NCBI GenBank assembly: GCA_009192285.1
Contig: WBVU01000005.1
Location: 1,248,768-1,312,767, forward strand
DNA length: 64,000 nt
Direction of reading: 5' to 3'
Source: Morchella semilibera
Taxonomy: Eukaryota > Ascomycota > Pezizomycetes > Pezizales > Morchellaceae
Shown piece by piece: positions 11,189 to 21,522 of this stretch (its first letter is position 1; each line of letters opens with the position of its first letter). The translations under genes and the position numbers were made by a program. The notes under the pieces are model-generated. The model searched no databases and had not been told where the DNA came from. It saw nothing but the letters and a program-made list of their open reading frames with translations.

Positions 11189-11840
11189 TGCTTATTGTGG
11201 GGCGTGTGGCGTGTTGCGGGAGGAAGTTGGGAGGGCTAGGGCTAGGTGAGATTATCTATGCCAAGACTCCGCCCAAGCTCACGACATCTGTTTAAAGTCG
11301 TTATCAATCTATACTTATTAGTGCTTGTTCAACTGTCACAGGGCGAGGAAATATTTCCATTCAATCCCGTCACGCGCTGCATCGCCAAACTTCCCTAGGT
11401 CTTTAATCTTGGATTTTTTTTTTTGTTTACACTAATTGTATTTTAATCTTGGATTGGGACTTGTGAGACTCGAGCACGATATAGTTAACAATTAAACTAT
11501 GAAAGGGGAATTAAAGCTGGGAACAAAAGCGCAACCTCCTTATCAAATCATGTAGTAAAGAGCTTTGAGGAGGAATCACCTTACAGGTAACCCTAACCCT
11601 AGTCCCCAGAGCCTGAATTCCTCTATTACACAATTACGAAACATTTATCCCCACCATTACACCGCCCCCCCTACCAAACACTCCCGATACACTTGGGGCC
11701 GCTACCGTTCCGATCCGCTTCCCTTCTTCCTTGCTCAATACTCATGAACCCAGTCACCCCCACCAGCTGATAATTAAATACTAATCTCTCCGCAATTCTA
11801 CCGTAGGGCCAGTGTGGACTCTGGACCGCCATACCCGCGC
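11189..11840. other. Intergenic with one telomere-type motif
   Basis: Between two minus-strand F-box genes. It contains AACCCTAACCCT at 11589-11600 and a T10 run at about 11416. No gene is visible. Confidence 0.5.
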
Positions 11841-12353
11841 TTAAGCACCAAAGCTTAGCAACAGCGCCTCGATCTCCTTGTCGCCCCTGACCCGCGCAAT
11901 CAACGTTGCTCTCTCCCTAACAGGCTTGAAGGTACGTCGAACTATGTCTGTCTCCTCAACGAGCGCCCTTGCGGCTTTGACATCCCCACCGCGTACGGCT
12001 CTTAAGAGCGACGTTGAGGCAATGACTCCCCCTTCGCCGGCACCCGCACCATCTTCCAAAGCCACGCATGTAGTTTCATGGTACCCCGGGAGGGCGAGTT
12101 GGTGCAGGATCATATCGGGGAGGAGAGCGCCGAGATCAAAACAGCGCCGCATATGACCAGCCTGGTTGGATAGTGTTGCCCAAAGCGACATGTTTTCGGC
12201 ATTTAGTACAAATAGCTTATCTAGTGGCGAAGCAAGGAGGTGGTGGAGGAAGTGGCAGGTACGGGAGAGCTTTGAGAGGGCGGGGCCTGCGAGGTGCTGT
12301 GCGATTGATAGGAGGAGCTCGGCGGGCAGGGTCAGGAGTTTGAAGGACGGCAT
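11841..12353 (-). CDS. F-box/ankyrin protein, 170 aa
   Basis: I place the start at the ATG at 12353, seven residues before the F-box, as in the paralogues; the frame is open further up to an ATG at 12443. F-box at residues 7-50 (LPAELLLSIAQHLAG, LSRTCHFLHHLLASPL). The W-A segment is NMSLWATLSNQAGHMRR. A Gly/Ala-rich linker precedes an ankyrin repeat (TSLLRAVRGGDVKAARALVEE) and a partial one (IARVRGDKEIEALLLSFG) at the C-terminus. Single exon. Likely an SCF substrate adaptor by domain inference. Confidence 0.78.
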   Translation of the reverse strand: MPSFKLLTLPAELLLSIAQHLAGPALSKLSRTCHFLHHLLASPLDKLFVLNAENMSLWATLSNQAGHMRRCFDLGALLPDMILHQLALPGYHETTCVALEDGAGAGEGGVIASTSLLRAVRGGDVKAARALVEETDIVRRTFKPVRERATLIARVRGDKEIEALLLSFGA

Positions 12354-12496
12354 TGTGTGAATATTGAGGGGTGAGGTAGTGAGTGATACCTGTTTATTTA
12401 TGAGTCTTGCCGCACTCGCTGAGGTATAACCAGATCGTACCACCTTGTTGGTTGGGAGGGTTCGCTGCGCCTCCGCGGGGGTACCCCATATATAGT

Positions 12497-12629
12497 CCGT
12501 CAGTAAAATGCTAAACCCCCAGGGAAAGTAAATTTGTGGGCTTACTAACCGATCTTGTGATCTCTCTTATCAAATAATAGATCTCCCGTACAAATTTGAT
12601 TTCTCTATTATAGGGGTCAGCATCAACTG
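12497..12629. mobile_element. Small MITE, family with ATGCTGACCCC inverted ends
   Basis: The left end TCAGTAAAATGCTAAACCCC and right end GGGGTCAGCATCAACTGA are inverted copies. The element is about 133 bp. The interior matches that of the copy at 22122-22250 (shared GATCTTGTxATCTC, TACAAATT and CTCTATTATAGGGGTCAGCAT). Two copies with common ends and body define a non-autonomous DNA transposon family. Confidence 0.75.
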
Positions 12630-13151
12630 ACCATGGGGTAAAACCCGGGAATACAAGTTTTGGTGTAGCGTATCCCTGGAATACCGCGGTCTAGCTACAC
12701 TACATCATAAACACTTACTCCTCACCCATCCATATCATTTGTGTGGGTAGTATTGTGAGTTGGAAGGATTATTTATACCTATATTATAAGATCTTCCTGA
12801 GCTCGTTAACTCTTCTGATCCACACTGGTTCTTGACACTCCCGTGCACCTAATAGTCGGCTTGATTAGTTCGAAAGAGTATAACATGCACTGTAGGTGAA
12901 GCTATTAAGGTACATACTCCTTTGAACATTTGGGCACTGGACATGTAAAGGTTTAAATATACATGCATTATTTGTTCGTAATGATAACTGCAATACCTGT
13001 GGTTATTTAATTAAATAGCAGCTAAATCAGACTCGGCTACTAGCGAACATCGTCGCTAACTAGCAATAAAGTACATTCCCCCTGTGCCCCGCTAGTCCCA
13101 CCGCCATGATTAACTCTGTATCCCAGCACCTCGTCTCCACGCGCGCACCTG
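12630..13151. other. Intergenic, nothing recognised
   Basis: AT-rich, no frame above 60 codons with a motif and no evident repeat. Confidence 0.4.
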
Positions 13152-13504
13152 TCAGGAGGAGCATACGAGCAATACCAATCCTATTGTGTCCCACAGCCCC
13201 AAAGAGAGCGGTGAGGCGATCTTTGGCATGATACCGTACTCAAGGAGCACGCGGACTACCTCTGTGGAACCATCCTTGGCTAACCAGGTGGTGAGTCCGA
13301 GATCTGGAAGAGGGGTACCAAGTTCCAGGCAGCGCTCGACAGGGATATGTCTTCGAGGATAGCCCACTCAAGGATGTCAGGCGCTTCGGGCTCAAACCCC
13401 TCGTCAAGTACTGGGTAGGGCAGGTGGTGGGGAGATCGGCAGGTACGGGAGAAGACAGAGACGCTGGGGGTGGGGAGATGATGGGCGATGAGGACCAAAA
13501 TCAT
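13152..13504 (-). pseudogene. F-box/ankyrin pseudogene with frameshift
   Basis: The first part (13504 down to about 13360) reads an F-box remnant, LIAHHLPTPSVSVFSRTCRS, but the usual LPLELL start is degraded to LPMILV. The W-A segment (ILEWAILED) is followed by a shift into a second frame. That frame continues the family pattern (ERCLELGTPLP, then an ankyrin-like GSTEVVRVLLEYG) down to 13152. The frame change near 13360 and the worn F-box mark it as non-functional, unless the shift is a sequencing error. Confidence 0.65.
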
Positions 13505-14519
13505 GGGAAGGGCGGGGCCGGAGGGACTGGGGGTGTTGCTGGTATAAAATAATAGTGGGGGGGCTTGTGTAACGGGCGATACTCCTAGGGTACTTCAAAA
13601 ACATGAAATCACGAGCAGAATAGTAAATCTACTTGATTGGTCGTTTGAAACTTTTTTCACTTAAATCGTTACATGAATGAAATGAATGTCTAGCGGTTTG
13701 GTTTGATCGTCCTGATTTCCTGTTTCTACCTCACCGGCTTTGACCCGAGAGCAAGGGGAGGATCTAGACCAGTGATGCTTACTCTCGACCCCGGTTGTAG
13801 GCGCGGAGGATGTTTGGTGGATATACAATAGACTTCCGAGCGAACCCAGCCTCCTATGACGATCGATAACCTCTGATGCTATCCACTAACTACTGCTCGT
13901 GCAATTGTGTAAGAGCGGTGTCAGATCTTACTATCTCCCAACGAAAAATCCTCATTTAACCAAATTTAAGCTACAGCAAGATTTCGAATCCATAGAATGC
14001 CCACTATACCAGCCCGGCGGTCCGTCGGAAAATATATTATCCACTTATCTGCTCTTCCGCCTCCCATATTCTTCCCGAAGTACCGATCGGACGGAACTGT
14101 TCTTCACACATCCACCTCCTCCGAGCGAGCGCCCGTCAACACCATACATTCAAGCATGACCGCAACACTACAAAGAATAGCTCCTCTGTCGAACAACCCC
14201 CTGTACATTTACTCTAAAGAGCCAAAGCTGATTAACAGCACTTATCTTACTACCCATGGCGCACGCTTCACATTTTCGGGGCTTCACCCGGCCCCCTATG
14301 TCCACCTCTACTCCCGACCCTGCCAAAAATTGCTTTCCGGTATCGAGTGGCCTATGAAGTGTTGTAGTTCCGGGGGGTTCCAGGTAACTGGCAGTAGGAC
14401 TATATATAGTCTACCTAAGTTTAAGTCCGCACCGCTAGTTTGTAGGCGGTTCAGAATGCGTCCTAATCAAGGACTGATGAGGGCCATAAAAGGGCAAAGT
14501 AGAGATCTAACTTAGGGGC
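13505..14519. other. Intergenic; one uncertain open frame 13997-14515 (+)
   Basis: An ATG-started frame of 172 codons at 13997-14515 on the plus strand has no motif I know and sits antisense between two F-box relics, so it may be chance. Nothing else stands out. Confidence 0.3.
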
Positions 14520-14601
14520 AAGGGTGGGGGCGAAGGGAGTGGCAGGTTCGGGAAGGTTTGGACGGTGCATGTGTGGGCAGTCATTCCAGGAGGAGGGTCA
14601 T
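14520..14601 (-). pseudogene. F-box relic (N-terminal fragment only)
   Basis: On the minus strand, an ATG at 14601 opens a frame like the start of the family: MTLLLE, a stop codon, LPTHAPSK, then PSRTCHSLR. The SRTCHSL core and the spacing from the leucine-rich start match the F-box of the neighbours. There is a premature stop and no W-A segment or ankyrin part follows, so this is a decayed fragment. Confidence 0.5.
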
Positions 14602-14863
14602 GGACTGGGGGCTGTTGTAAACGCTATTTATGTGATTTTGTTCGTATAGGACGGGGGTGGGTGGGTGGGTGGTAGATGGAAAAATACCGTGGGTAAGCTG
14701 ATTGAACGCTCTCGCTGCTGCTGGGGCGTGTTCAACATGAAGATAGTCATTGGTATAAAGTAGAGCACAACGTACCTCCCGTCGCCCTCTCCCCCCCCCC
14801 CCCCCCTTCTCCCCGCGACCTCCACCACCGACAACGCCCCGTTCAAGACCGCACCCGCCTCCA
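14602..14863. other. Short intergenic with C17 tract
   Basis: A run of 17 C sits at about 14791-14807. The glycine-rich frames on the minus strand are produced by this low-complexity sequence. Confidence 0.5.
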
Positions 14864-15190
14864 TCAGCATCCAACCATTGCTAGGGTGTCTGTACTCACC
14901 GGCTGTATCGATGGCGCTGTTCTCGGCAGACTATAGGTAGTGCCGCTAGGATGATCAACAAGGCCTTGGTGGAGTAGTATATGGGTGATGTCGGTGCGGC
15001 TGTAGAGACGCGCTGAATGGAGCATGCTGCAAAGATCGATGTCGGGGCATATGGATAGCGCGCGGAAGTGGATGGTGGGCTCGCTTCGTCGTGCGGCATT
15101 CAGGGCAAGCATGTGGGCATGAGTGATAAAGAGATCGAGGAGGGGGGTAGGGTGAGTGGGTTGTGTAGATCTCGGTAGGTAGTAAGCGGG
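14864..15190 (-). pseudogene. F-box/ankyrin pseudogene, 5' part degraded
   Basis: Reading minus strand, PTPLLDLFITHAHMLALNAAR matches the end of the F-box and the following segment in the genes at 17398 and 18167. FRALSICPDIDL matches their RALSFCP region, and DITHILLHQGLVDHP matches their DTVRLLLQHRVVDP ankyrin unit. The usual LPLELLL and SRTCH sequence is lost (RSTQPTHPT instead) and the frame ends early at 14864. It is a dead relative of the pair downstream. Confidence 0.6.
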
Positions 15191-16261
15191 CGGAGAGAGT
15201 TTGGAGTGGGAGGTGTAAGCTAATCCCTAGAGAACAAAGGGGAGGAGCGCGAGTATGGGGGGGGGGGGTGGCGGAGGTTTAGCGTAGACCCTTGCGATCC
15301 GGGTTTTGGGCTGTTGCGACTTTGCGTAACAGAGGAGATGCGGGGTTCGTGGGAGTACGCGACTACATACACACAAAAACCGCCAAGACTACTCCGTATG
15401 GCATGTAATGGAACTTAGAAACTCTATGAAATTGCGAGTATAGACCTACATGCATAGTAGCTAATTTTGATGGTACGAGTACATATAATAATCTCCTCCA
15501 AAGGCTCCCCGGGCGCTCCCCTTGCTAGTTCACCCACTTTAACTCTTCCACTACCAGGTCCCGTAGATATATTCCCCCCGCATAGGTCATACACGCCTGC
15601 GTTCATGATCTTGCGACCGCGAGATTCCCCCGATCGACAGCATTCCAGATTGGGGCAGGTCCGTATTCCATGACAGGGTTGATGGCGCGATCCTATAGCA
15701 AGATGCGTAAGATTTCGATAGCGGGTAAAGTGTATGTTACAAGGGTATAAGTAGTTAATGGAGAACGGCGGGAGAGGGCAAACAGGGCATAGGTGGGGGA
15801 TATGTTATGCGATGAGCTGGAAGAGCTCAAGGAATCGATGTGGCCATGCAAGCCCGGACGGCCGATCTGCATCAGTTTGTGAAGTATGAAACATTGAAAT
15901 GATTAGCCTGGACGTTGATGAGTAATCTTGAATCGGTCGCTTGTCAGTGATCTCCTGGTGGAGCTTTGACCTTTGTGTATTTAGCTATGTAGCTTCCGAT
16001 GATATTACCTATCTCCGGTACTATTTCAAGTTTCTTTCGACCTTGCTCGATGTGTCTGAGAGTTGCTGCGAGCTCTTTGCAAACAATGGGTTCAAGGGGG
16101 TTATAACCAATTATATAAACTATCCTACAAGCTATTCTACACCCACTACCGCCTCCCCACAACCCACGAATACACCACACACACACCCAGCGCCAACCCC
16201 ACCCCCTCCCGCCTCCATCCCCCCACCAACCCACCACCCCACCACCCCACCACCACAATCG
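15191..16261. other. Intergenic, C-rich near the end
   Basis: No gene is recognised. A G-run lies at about 15259-15267 and a CCACCCCA-type simple repeat at about 16180-16258. The long frames over the latter on both strands (Pro/Thr-rich or Gly/Trp-rich) come from the repeat. Confidence 0.4.
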
Positions 16262-16312
16262 CACCACAGTCTCATTTCGCTAAGAGTACAATGTAATATA
16301 TTAATAAATACA
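16262..16312. repeat. Dispersed repeat, copy of 63222-63272
   Basis: CACCACAGTCTCATTTCGCT and the following AAGAGTACAATGTAATATAT... match the sequence at 63222-63272 over about 50 bp with few differences. At the other site this block lies next to a tRNA-like head. Here the tRNA-like part is missing, replaced by a CTTCCTTCC simple repeat. Confidence 0.6.
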
Positions 16313-16552
16313 AAGGTTCCGGAACCCTTCTTCCTTCCCTTCTTCCTTCCCTTCGTAGGGACCTGGTGGATCGTTCTTTTCCTCTTCCAGAAGGGCTGTG
16401 CGGTTACCGGGGGGTGGCGATCAGCCCCTGGTAGGATATGGGTACTATTAAAGCTCTGTATATTTTCCATGTTTTCGATATACGTTGGTTGATGGGGTTG
16501 GGAGGCCGTCACTTCCACAGCCCGTGAGTCCTCGCCCTAATTATAAGAGATG

Positions 16553-17092
16553 TCAGTGAAGTTTGTTGATGGCGGAAGTGAGCCCACGTGCTGGACGGGA
16601 CCACCTCCGCGACAGAAGGTCACTCGGACACCCCACCCCACCCCAACCGCATGCAAGAGCATCTAGCCTTAAGCAGCAGAATGGCCGCAGCCATCTGCGC
16701 ACCGTCGAGAAACGCGTTTCGCAGCGGGATCGCCCAGCCTTGAACAACGTGCAACAGAGTGGCCGCAAACACCTGCGCCTCGGGCGGGAGGTAAGGGCCC
16801 CTCCCTCCCCCACGAGTTGGTTCAGGTGGACTTGGACAGCAGAATGGCCGCAGCCATCTGTCCTCAGTTCCGCTGAGAAACGCGTTTCGCAGCCGGATCG
16901 GCGAGAGGGTTTGCATGCCTGTGGTTGAGGGGGTAGGTGTCTGGCTTGAAAGAAAAGAGTGAATGCGAGGGCCAGGTACTCACAGATGTACTGAATTTGT
17001 TGAGTAGTTTTCGCGCTGTTTGCTGTTCGATCGGCCCTCGCTTGTCTTCGTTCGTGGTGGGTAGTTAGGCTCCGTATCCTCATGTTGGGCAC
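16553..17092 (-). CDS. Uncertain hypothetical protein over a duplicated GC-rich block
   Basis: A 179-codon frame starts at an ATG at 17092. A GTGAGT donor after residue 37 offers a spliced alternative: an intron of about 65 bp would lead into the frame ending at 16620, which has repeated LRNAFLxG and AAILL segments. Both readings owe their regularity to the direct repeats at 16673-16732 and 16837-16900. No domain is recognised, although LRNAFLDGAQMAAAILLL faintly resembles an ankyrin unit. It may be a real small gene or only repeat DNA. Confidence 0.25.
   Translation of the reverse strand: MPNMRIRSLTTHHERRQARADRTANSAKTTQQIQYICEYLALAFTLFFQARHLPPQPQACKPSRRSGCETRFSAELRTDGCGHSAVQVHLNQLVGEGGALTSRPRRRCLRPLCCTLFKAGRSRCETRFSTVRRWLRPFCCLRLDALACGWGGVGCPSDLLSRRWSRPARGLTSAINKLH
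16673..16900. repeat. Two direct repeats with a CGCG-centred palindrome
   Basis: Units at 16673-16732 and 16837-16900 share CAGAATGGCCGCAGCCATCT and then GAGAAACGCGTTTCGCAGC. The second block is nearly a perfect palindrome (GCGAAACGCGTTTCGC with one mismatch). A partial third unit (AGTGGCCGCAAACACCTGCG) lies between them at about 16754-16775. Confidence 0.7.
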
Positions 17093-17397
17093 TTCATGTA
17101 TCTCCTGCCTTCTTGTATCTTATAAAATCTAAAATCTCCCATTGGCCCCTCTTGCGATCGTCGAAGTACCTGTCAATCTGCGGGTTGGTTTGGTTGTGGG
17201 GTGACTCCGGACATGGCGTTGCGGCGAAGAGTGAAGGAAGAAGGGAGGGGTTTATATCCTATGTGTAGTCATCCACCCAGCCACCACCCAAGTGCTAAGC
17301 TTTCGGTAAATAATGACATGTCACATTTTCGGAACGATAGCACCAGCACCTGAAGATGGGCTTAATTTAATATTTGCTTACAAGCTACAAGTACTAT
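17093..17397. other. Intergenic, nothing recognised
   Basis: About 300 bp with no frame, repeat or motif that I can support. Confidence 0.4.
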
Positions 17398-17979
17398 TTA
17401 TTCCAGTATCGACAGTCCGGTGACTGAAGCTTTTTGCCTACCAAATTTCTCCAAGAGGCGTACCATCTCCCCCTTCCCCGCGCCCCTTTGCAGCCGTCTT
17501 GCAACTTCCACAGGGTGCGGGCATCCCAGCGCCACACTCGCGCCCGCGTCCAGCAGCAACCTGACAACCTCCATGTTCTCCGAATAGACCGCTGCCAGCA
17601 GCGGAGTCGGCTCAGACTGTTTCTCCCACTGCCCCTTTCTGTAAGAGTTTGGATCCACAACGCGATGCTGTAGCAGTAGGCGGACGGTGTCGGTAAAGCC
17701 CCACGTGATCAGATCCGTCAGCAGTCCCAGATCATGGATGAAGAAGCCGGGGGGGCAGAACGAGAGGGCTCGCTGCAGGAGACTAGGGTGTGGCCGGCGC
17801 CGTAGGTACAGGCACACGATGGAGGGGGCGCGGGCGGCAAGGTGGATGTTGAGCTGCGGGGTTAGGATATGGTGGAGGATATGGCATGTGCGGGAGAAGG
17901 CTAATAGGGCCTGGATACCGAGCTGTTTGGCGATGAGGTAGAGGAGCTCGAGCGGGAGGTCCGGAATTAAGGTGGGCAT
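17398..17979 (-). CDS. F-box/ankyrin protein, 193 aa
   Basis: F-box at residues 8-52 (LPLELLYLIAKQLGI, then FSRTCHILHHILTPQL). A Y/W-type segment (IVCLYLRRRPHPSLLQRAL) follows. Two ankyrin repeats are clear: LITWGFTDTVRLLLQHRVVDPN at about 105-126 and TPLLAAVYSENMEVVRLLLDAGASV at about 138-162. A partial third follows (VARRLQRGAGKGEMVRLLEKFG). It is the upstream-most of a tandem pair with 18167-18775, sharing the same domain order and phrases such as LLLDAGASV. Single exon. Expected to bind Skp1 and a target protein; this is inferred from domains. Confidence 0.85.
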   Translation of the reverse strand: MPTLIPDLPLELLYLIAKQLGIQALLAFSRTCHILHHILTPQLNIHLAARAPSIVCLYLRRRPHPSLLQRALSFCPPGFFIHDLGLLTDLITWGFTDTVRLLLQHRVVDPNSYRKGQWEKQSEPTPLLAAVYSENMEVVRLLLDAGASVALGCPHPVEVARRLQRGAGKGEMVRLLEKFGRQKASVTGLSILE

Positions 17980-18166
17980 GGGAGGTTATAATTGTTGTAG
18001 AGATCGATACATGAGAGGGGGGGGGGGGGAGGGAGTTGATCAAGCTTGACTACAGGAGCATGTGCAGTATTATTCCCCGCGGCCTGAAGACTTGGAGGGT
18101 CATTTCTGGTGACTAATCATCTCCGAGCCACGCACCAACTCTCACCGTAGATATTACACCGGGAAT

Positions 18167-18775
18167 TCAAGATGTACGTGCTAATTCTCTATCTATTAAA
18201 AAATTGATACCAAATTCATCATTCTGGTCCCCCAAGCTCTCAAGCCATTTATTCCCCGGCCTTGCATTCTTCAGCAGCCCCATCATCTCCCCGTCATGCC
18301 GCCTCTCCAACCGCCACACCACCTCCGCGGGCGCCGGATTACCCAATCCCACACTTGCCCCCGCGTCGAGCAGTAGTTTTATCACCTCCAGGTTCCGCGC
18401 ATACACGGCTGTCAGCAGCGGCCTGACCCTGCCCGGACAGCCACCGCCTTCAGGGTCAACCATACGATTTCGAAGAAGTACTCGGACGATCTCGATGTCT
18501 CCTGCTGAGATGAGGCGGCTGAGGAGACCGTCCTGGTGCGACTTGGAAATAACGTATCTGCGGGGGAGGTGGGGGAGGGCGAGCTGGAGAAGGTCGAGGC
18601 GGTGGTTGCGTGCAGCCCAGGGGACGACGGTGGCGGCGAGGTTGGGGACGTGGGAGTGGAGAAGGGGGGTGAGGAGGTGGTGGAGAGAGTGGCAGCTCCG
18701 GGAGAGGGCGAGGAGGGGGAGAATGTCAAGGTAGTCAGCTATGAGGAGGAGGAGTTCGAGTGGGAGAGTGGGCAT
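18167..18775 (-). CDS. F-box/ankyrin protein, 202 aa
   Basis: F-box at residues 4-47 (LPLELLLLIADYLDI, LALSRSCHSLHHLLTPLL). The W-A segment is VVPWAARNHRLDLLQLAL. Ankyrin units are LISAGDIEIVRVLLRNRMVDP at about 88-108 and LLTAVYARNLEVIKLLLDAGAS at about 121-142, then a degenerate one. The C-terminal 40 residues are unlike the paralogue at 17398 and look like added sequence. The pair is in the same orientation, about 190 bp apart, so tandem duplication is likely. Single exon, ATG three residues before the F-box. Confidence 0.85.
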   Translation of the reverse strand: MPTLPLELLLLIADYLDILPLLALSRSCHSLHHLLTPLLHSHVPNLAATVVPWAARNHRLDLLQLALPHLPRRYVISKSHQDGLLSRLISAGDIEIVRVLLRNRMVDPEGGGCPGRVRPLLTAVYARNLEVIKLLLDAGASVGLGNPAPAEVVWRLERRHDGEMMGLLKNARPGNKWLESLGDQNDEFGINFLIDRELARTS

Positions 18776-19278
18776 AGCTGGGTGGAGGGGGGTGGTTGTG
18801 GGCAGGTGGTGGGTAGTGAGCTCGAGAGCGCTTGCTGACGGAGATCCGTGGGGTGAGGAGAGCTAGAGTGGTTACTAAGCCTTATCGACTATCGTTGATA
18901 AGCTTTTTTTGACAGCTGGGTCTAAATGCCAAGATATCGTATTCAGCTTGACCCCTACAAGTACAAGTACTAAGTACAATAAACCACCATGAAATAGCGG
19001 AACTCTTCATTAGAAGATCCATTATATACTTGTAACATCAATTGCCTCAAGCCCTTGAACTACATCTCCCTGTCGGCACAAACCCCCGGGCATGCATTTC
19101 AGCCACATTCTAACCCCCGAATCTTATTTATACTTCTTCAACTATTTCATCCATCTATGTAGGTAACCAATCCAGGTCAAACAATATTTTCCTGACAGGA
19201 AGGTACCGGCGACTAGCGCCCCTAAAAGTGGTGCACACTCGTGACCAGCCTTCAGCGGGATAAACCAGTCAACACAGG
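18776..19278. other. Intergenic with one short hairpin
   Basis: AAGCCTTATC and GATAAGCTT near 18876-18905 form a small imperfect hairpin followed by T7. No gene is visible. Confidence 0.4.
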
Positions 19279-19866
19279 TTAGAGATTCCCCACTAGATGG
19301 GACCATTGTTCTAATCCCCTTTTCCCCTGGTTGTAGATGAAATAACTTGATACCCTCTCAACAACCCTACCATCCCCCCCCGCCCCCCCAAGACTCAATG
19401 CCAATGCCAGCGGATTATTTGGCCCTTCCGGCCAGTCAACCCTAGCTCCCCGGTCTAAAAGCACCCTTAAAACCCCAGTACGGCTTTCCTTAACCGCTAT
19501 CGCTAGAGGCGTCAACCCGCTTTCACCCATAGTGTTCGGAGTGGCACCCCGGTCCTCCAGTAGAAGGTCGGGTAGTGACTCGCTGCCTTGTTCAGAGGCT
19601 TGTGGTACCAAGGAGGAGGCCGTTTGGGGATGGCGGCGGGCTCGGGGTTGCAGACGTAGCCATTGGTATGGGGCCGCACGTCGGAAGAAGCGGTCGACGA
19701 GGACGGGAGTGAGGGGATCGTGGAAACCGTGGTTGGTGCGGGGGAGGCGGAGAGCTCTCCCGCGGGGAGGTGGGGGTCGATTTTGTGCAGGGGTTCGGTG
19801 GGGAGGGTGGGAAAAATGTTGGGCGTCGTTGGTTAGAGAGATGAGGGCTGTTGTTTCCTGAGGCAA
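19279..19866 (-). pseudogene. Ankyrin-repeat member with eroded F-box, likely pseudogene
   Basis: The C-terminal half keeps a good ankyrin repeat (LTPLAIAVKESRTGVLRVLLDRGARVDW) preceded by LLLEDRGATPN. The N-terminal half only hints at the family: LRLPRTNHGFHDPLTPVLVD stands where LSRTCRTLHDLLTPLLD is expected, and the leucine-rich LPLELLL start is absent from this frame. The frame itself is open over 195 codons. A small indel in the first 40 codons would explain the lost F-box. It could still encode a shortened ankyrin protein. Confidence 0.5.
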
Positions 19867-20892
19867 AGTGCGGGGGTGCTGCGCTGTGGCGGTGTTGTGT
19901 AGCGTAGCTAGTGATTAGCGATTGGCGCTTGTCCGAAAGGGTAATCGGTTGATTGATATTGTCGGGTCACAGAATAACTACACACCCGTTAAATTAAGTT
20001 TTTCATATTACAAGTAAAAATAACAATTCTATAGCTCACTAGCATTATGGGAATAGAACAATCTTTTCCATATCTATTGGATACGTTGTTGAAATATACC
20101 ACCCCGTGGAGTCGGAGCTGTGGTTAGGTGCGCAGCTATTTTTGTAACCCGACAATGCTTCATACGTATACATGAGCATCATGTCACGAAGAAGGCGCAT
20201 TATACTTACATTTGACTTACCCTGACCTCTTAGTAGGTTTTATGTAAAACATAGTTCTAGTTTAGGAGAGGATAAGTATGACCATCAGGGGCCAAAAAGA
20301 GAAAGGCCCCTAAGGTGACCAGTAATCCCTCCATAATGTAAATCAGCTGGTGAAAACAATGCATACACAGTTCATTTCCTTATAGAACCCCCCGGCGGCC
20401 GAGACAACCCGGCCATCAACTCACGGGAGTGGATAACTAAGTATCTGCGATACCTGTTGTCAAAAATAGGATGCGCCAGGATCCAACAAACTAACCCAGC
20501 TCCACCACTAATGAACCCAATGCAAGACACTCATGCATCCGGAATCCCTAGTATCTCGTTATTACCATCTACTTTATTTTGTCTATATTGGTTGTGTACG
20601 TGATGTTTGTTGCGTTGAAGGTTTTTTTTGACATCTCGCAACATGAGCATATACATACAAGTGCAGTGCGGCCTCCGGCCGCCCGCTCTCGTCAGTAAAT
20701 GAGATACCCATTCCGACTTTGATATCTATTTGTTTGTCCACATAGATTTTATTTTAGCTAAAGAAAGCTAGGAGAGGAGTAACTATTACAACGAGGAAGC
20801 TTATACTATTTAGAAGATATCCACCTATGAATGTATAGTTGTAATTGACGCACCCTGATCCTCAATCTTACGAACTACCTCAATCTTGCGAA
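19867..20892. other. 1-kb intergenic, nothing recognised
   Basis: No gene-like frame. An 18-bp tandem duplication (CAATCTTxCGAACTACC) lies at about 20862-20898 and overlaps the stop of the next gene. Confidence 0.4.
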
Positions 20893-21522
20893 CTACCCGG
20901 CATAGTGAAGCCACTCTGCAAGTCTCTTCTCTTCAATCTCACAATACCTAATACCTCCCCACCTACTCAATAGCGCCACCATCATCCCCGCATTCTGACC
21001 TGGGCAGTAGTCCAGCGCCGCATCCATTGGCGTTAGCGGACTCCTCCAGTAACAATTAGACACCCCGTTCACATCTGCCCCCGCCTCTAGCAGCATCCGA
21101 GTAATCTCGACATGCCCGCCCGCAACACATTTGACCAATGGCGCGGCACGCGGATGTATAAACAGGCCCCTCCCCTCCTCCCATGGACGTTGTGAGTTGG
21201 CTGCATGCGCCAAGAAAATGCGCACGACATCGGTGAGTCCTTTCACCACGGCATAGGTGAAGACATCGTAGGAGCGGGGACCGGGAGAAGGGATGGGGAT
21301 GCCGAGCGCGAGGGCGCGGGAGAGAATGTAGGGGCGGTTTTGGTAGACGGACTGTACGAGGATGCGATCGGCGTCCTTGGAGAAAATTCGGTTGAGGAGG
21401 GGGTTGAGGAGGGTGTTGAAGGTGGAACAGCTGAGGGCGAGGTTTGCAAGCGAGCGAGGAGGTAGGTACTCAGAAACCTCGAGGAGGAGCTCGCGCGGAA
21501 GTGCTAGCAGGTTGTGAGACAT
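20893..21522 (-). CDS. F-box/ankyrin protein, 209 aa
   Basis: I place the start at the ATG at 21522, because the F-box (LPRELLLEVSEYLPPRSL, LALSCSTFNTLLNPLL) follows at residue 7 as in the paralogues. The frame also opens upstream to an ATG at 21702, with a hydrophobic stretch that is probably untranslated. Ankyrin repeats: VVKGLTDVVRIFLAHAAN at about 92-109, APLVKCVAGGHVEITRMLLEA at about 130-150 ending GADVNG, and a third with LTPMDAALDYCPGQNAGM. This is the best preserved ankyrin block of the cluster. Function as SCF adaptor is inferred. Confidence 0.83.
   Translation of the reverse strand: MSHNLLALPRELLLEVSEYLPPRSLANLALSCSTFNTLLNPLLNRIFSKDADRILVQSVYQNRPYILSRALALGIPIPSPGPRSYDVFTYAVVKGLTDVVRIFLAHAANSQRPWEEGRGLFIHPRAAPLVKCVAGGHVEITRMLLEAGADVNGVSNCYWRSPLTPMDAALDYCPGQNAGMMVALLSRWGGIRYCEIEEKRLAEWLHYAG

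Noticed and set aside
14581-14874. Glycine-rich protein on the minus strand
   Set aside because: Produced by the C17 tract; the end overlaps the F-box relic in the same frame.
16132-16518. Gly/Trp/Val-rich protein
   Set aside because: Reads a CCACCCCA simple repeat; no other support.
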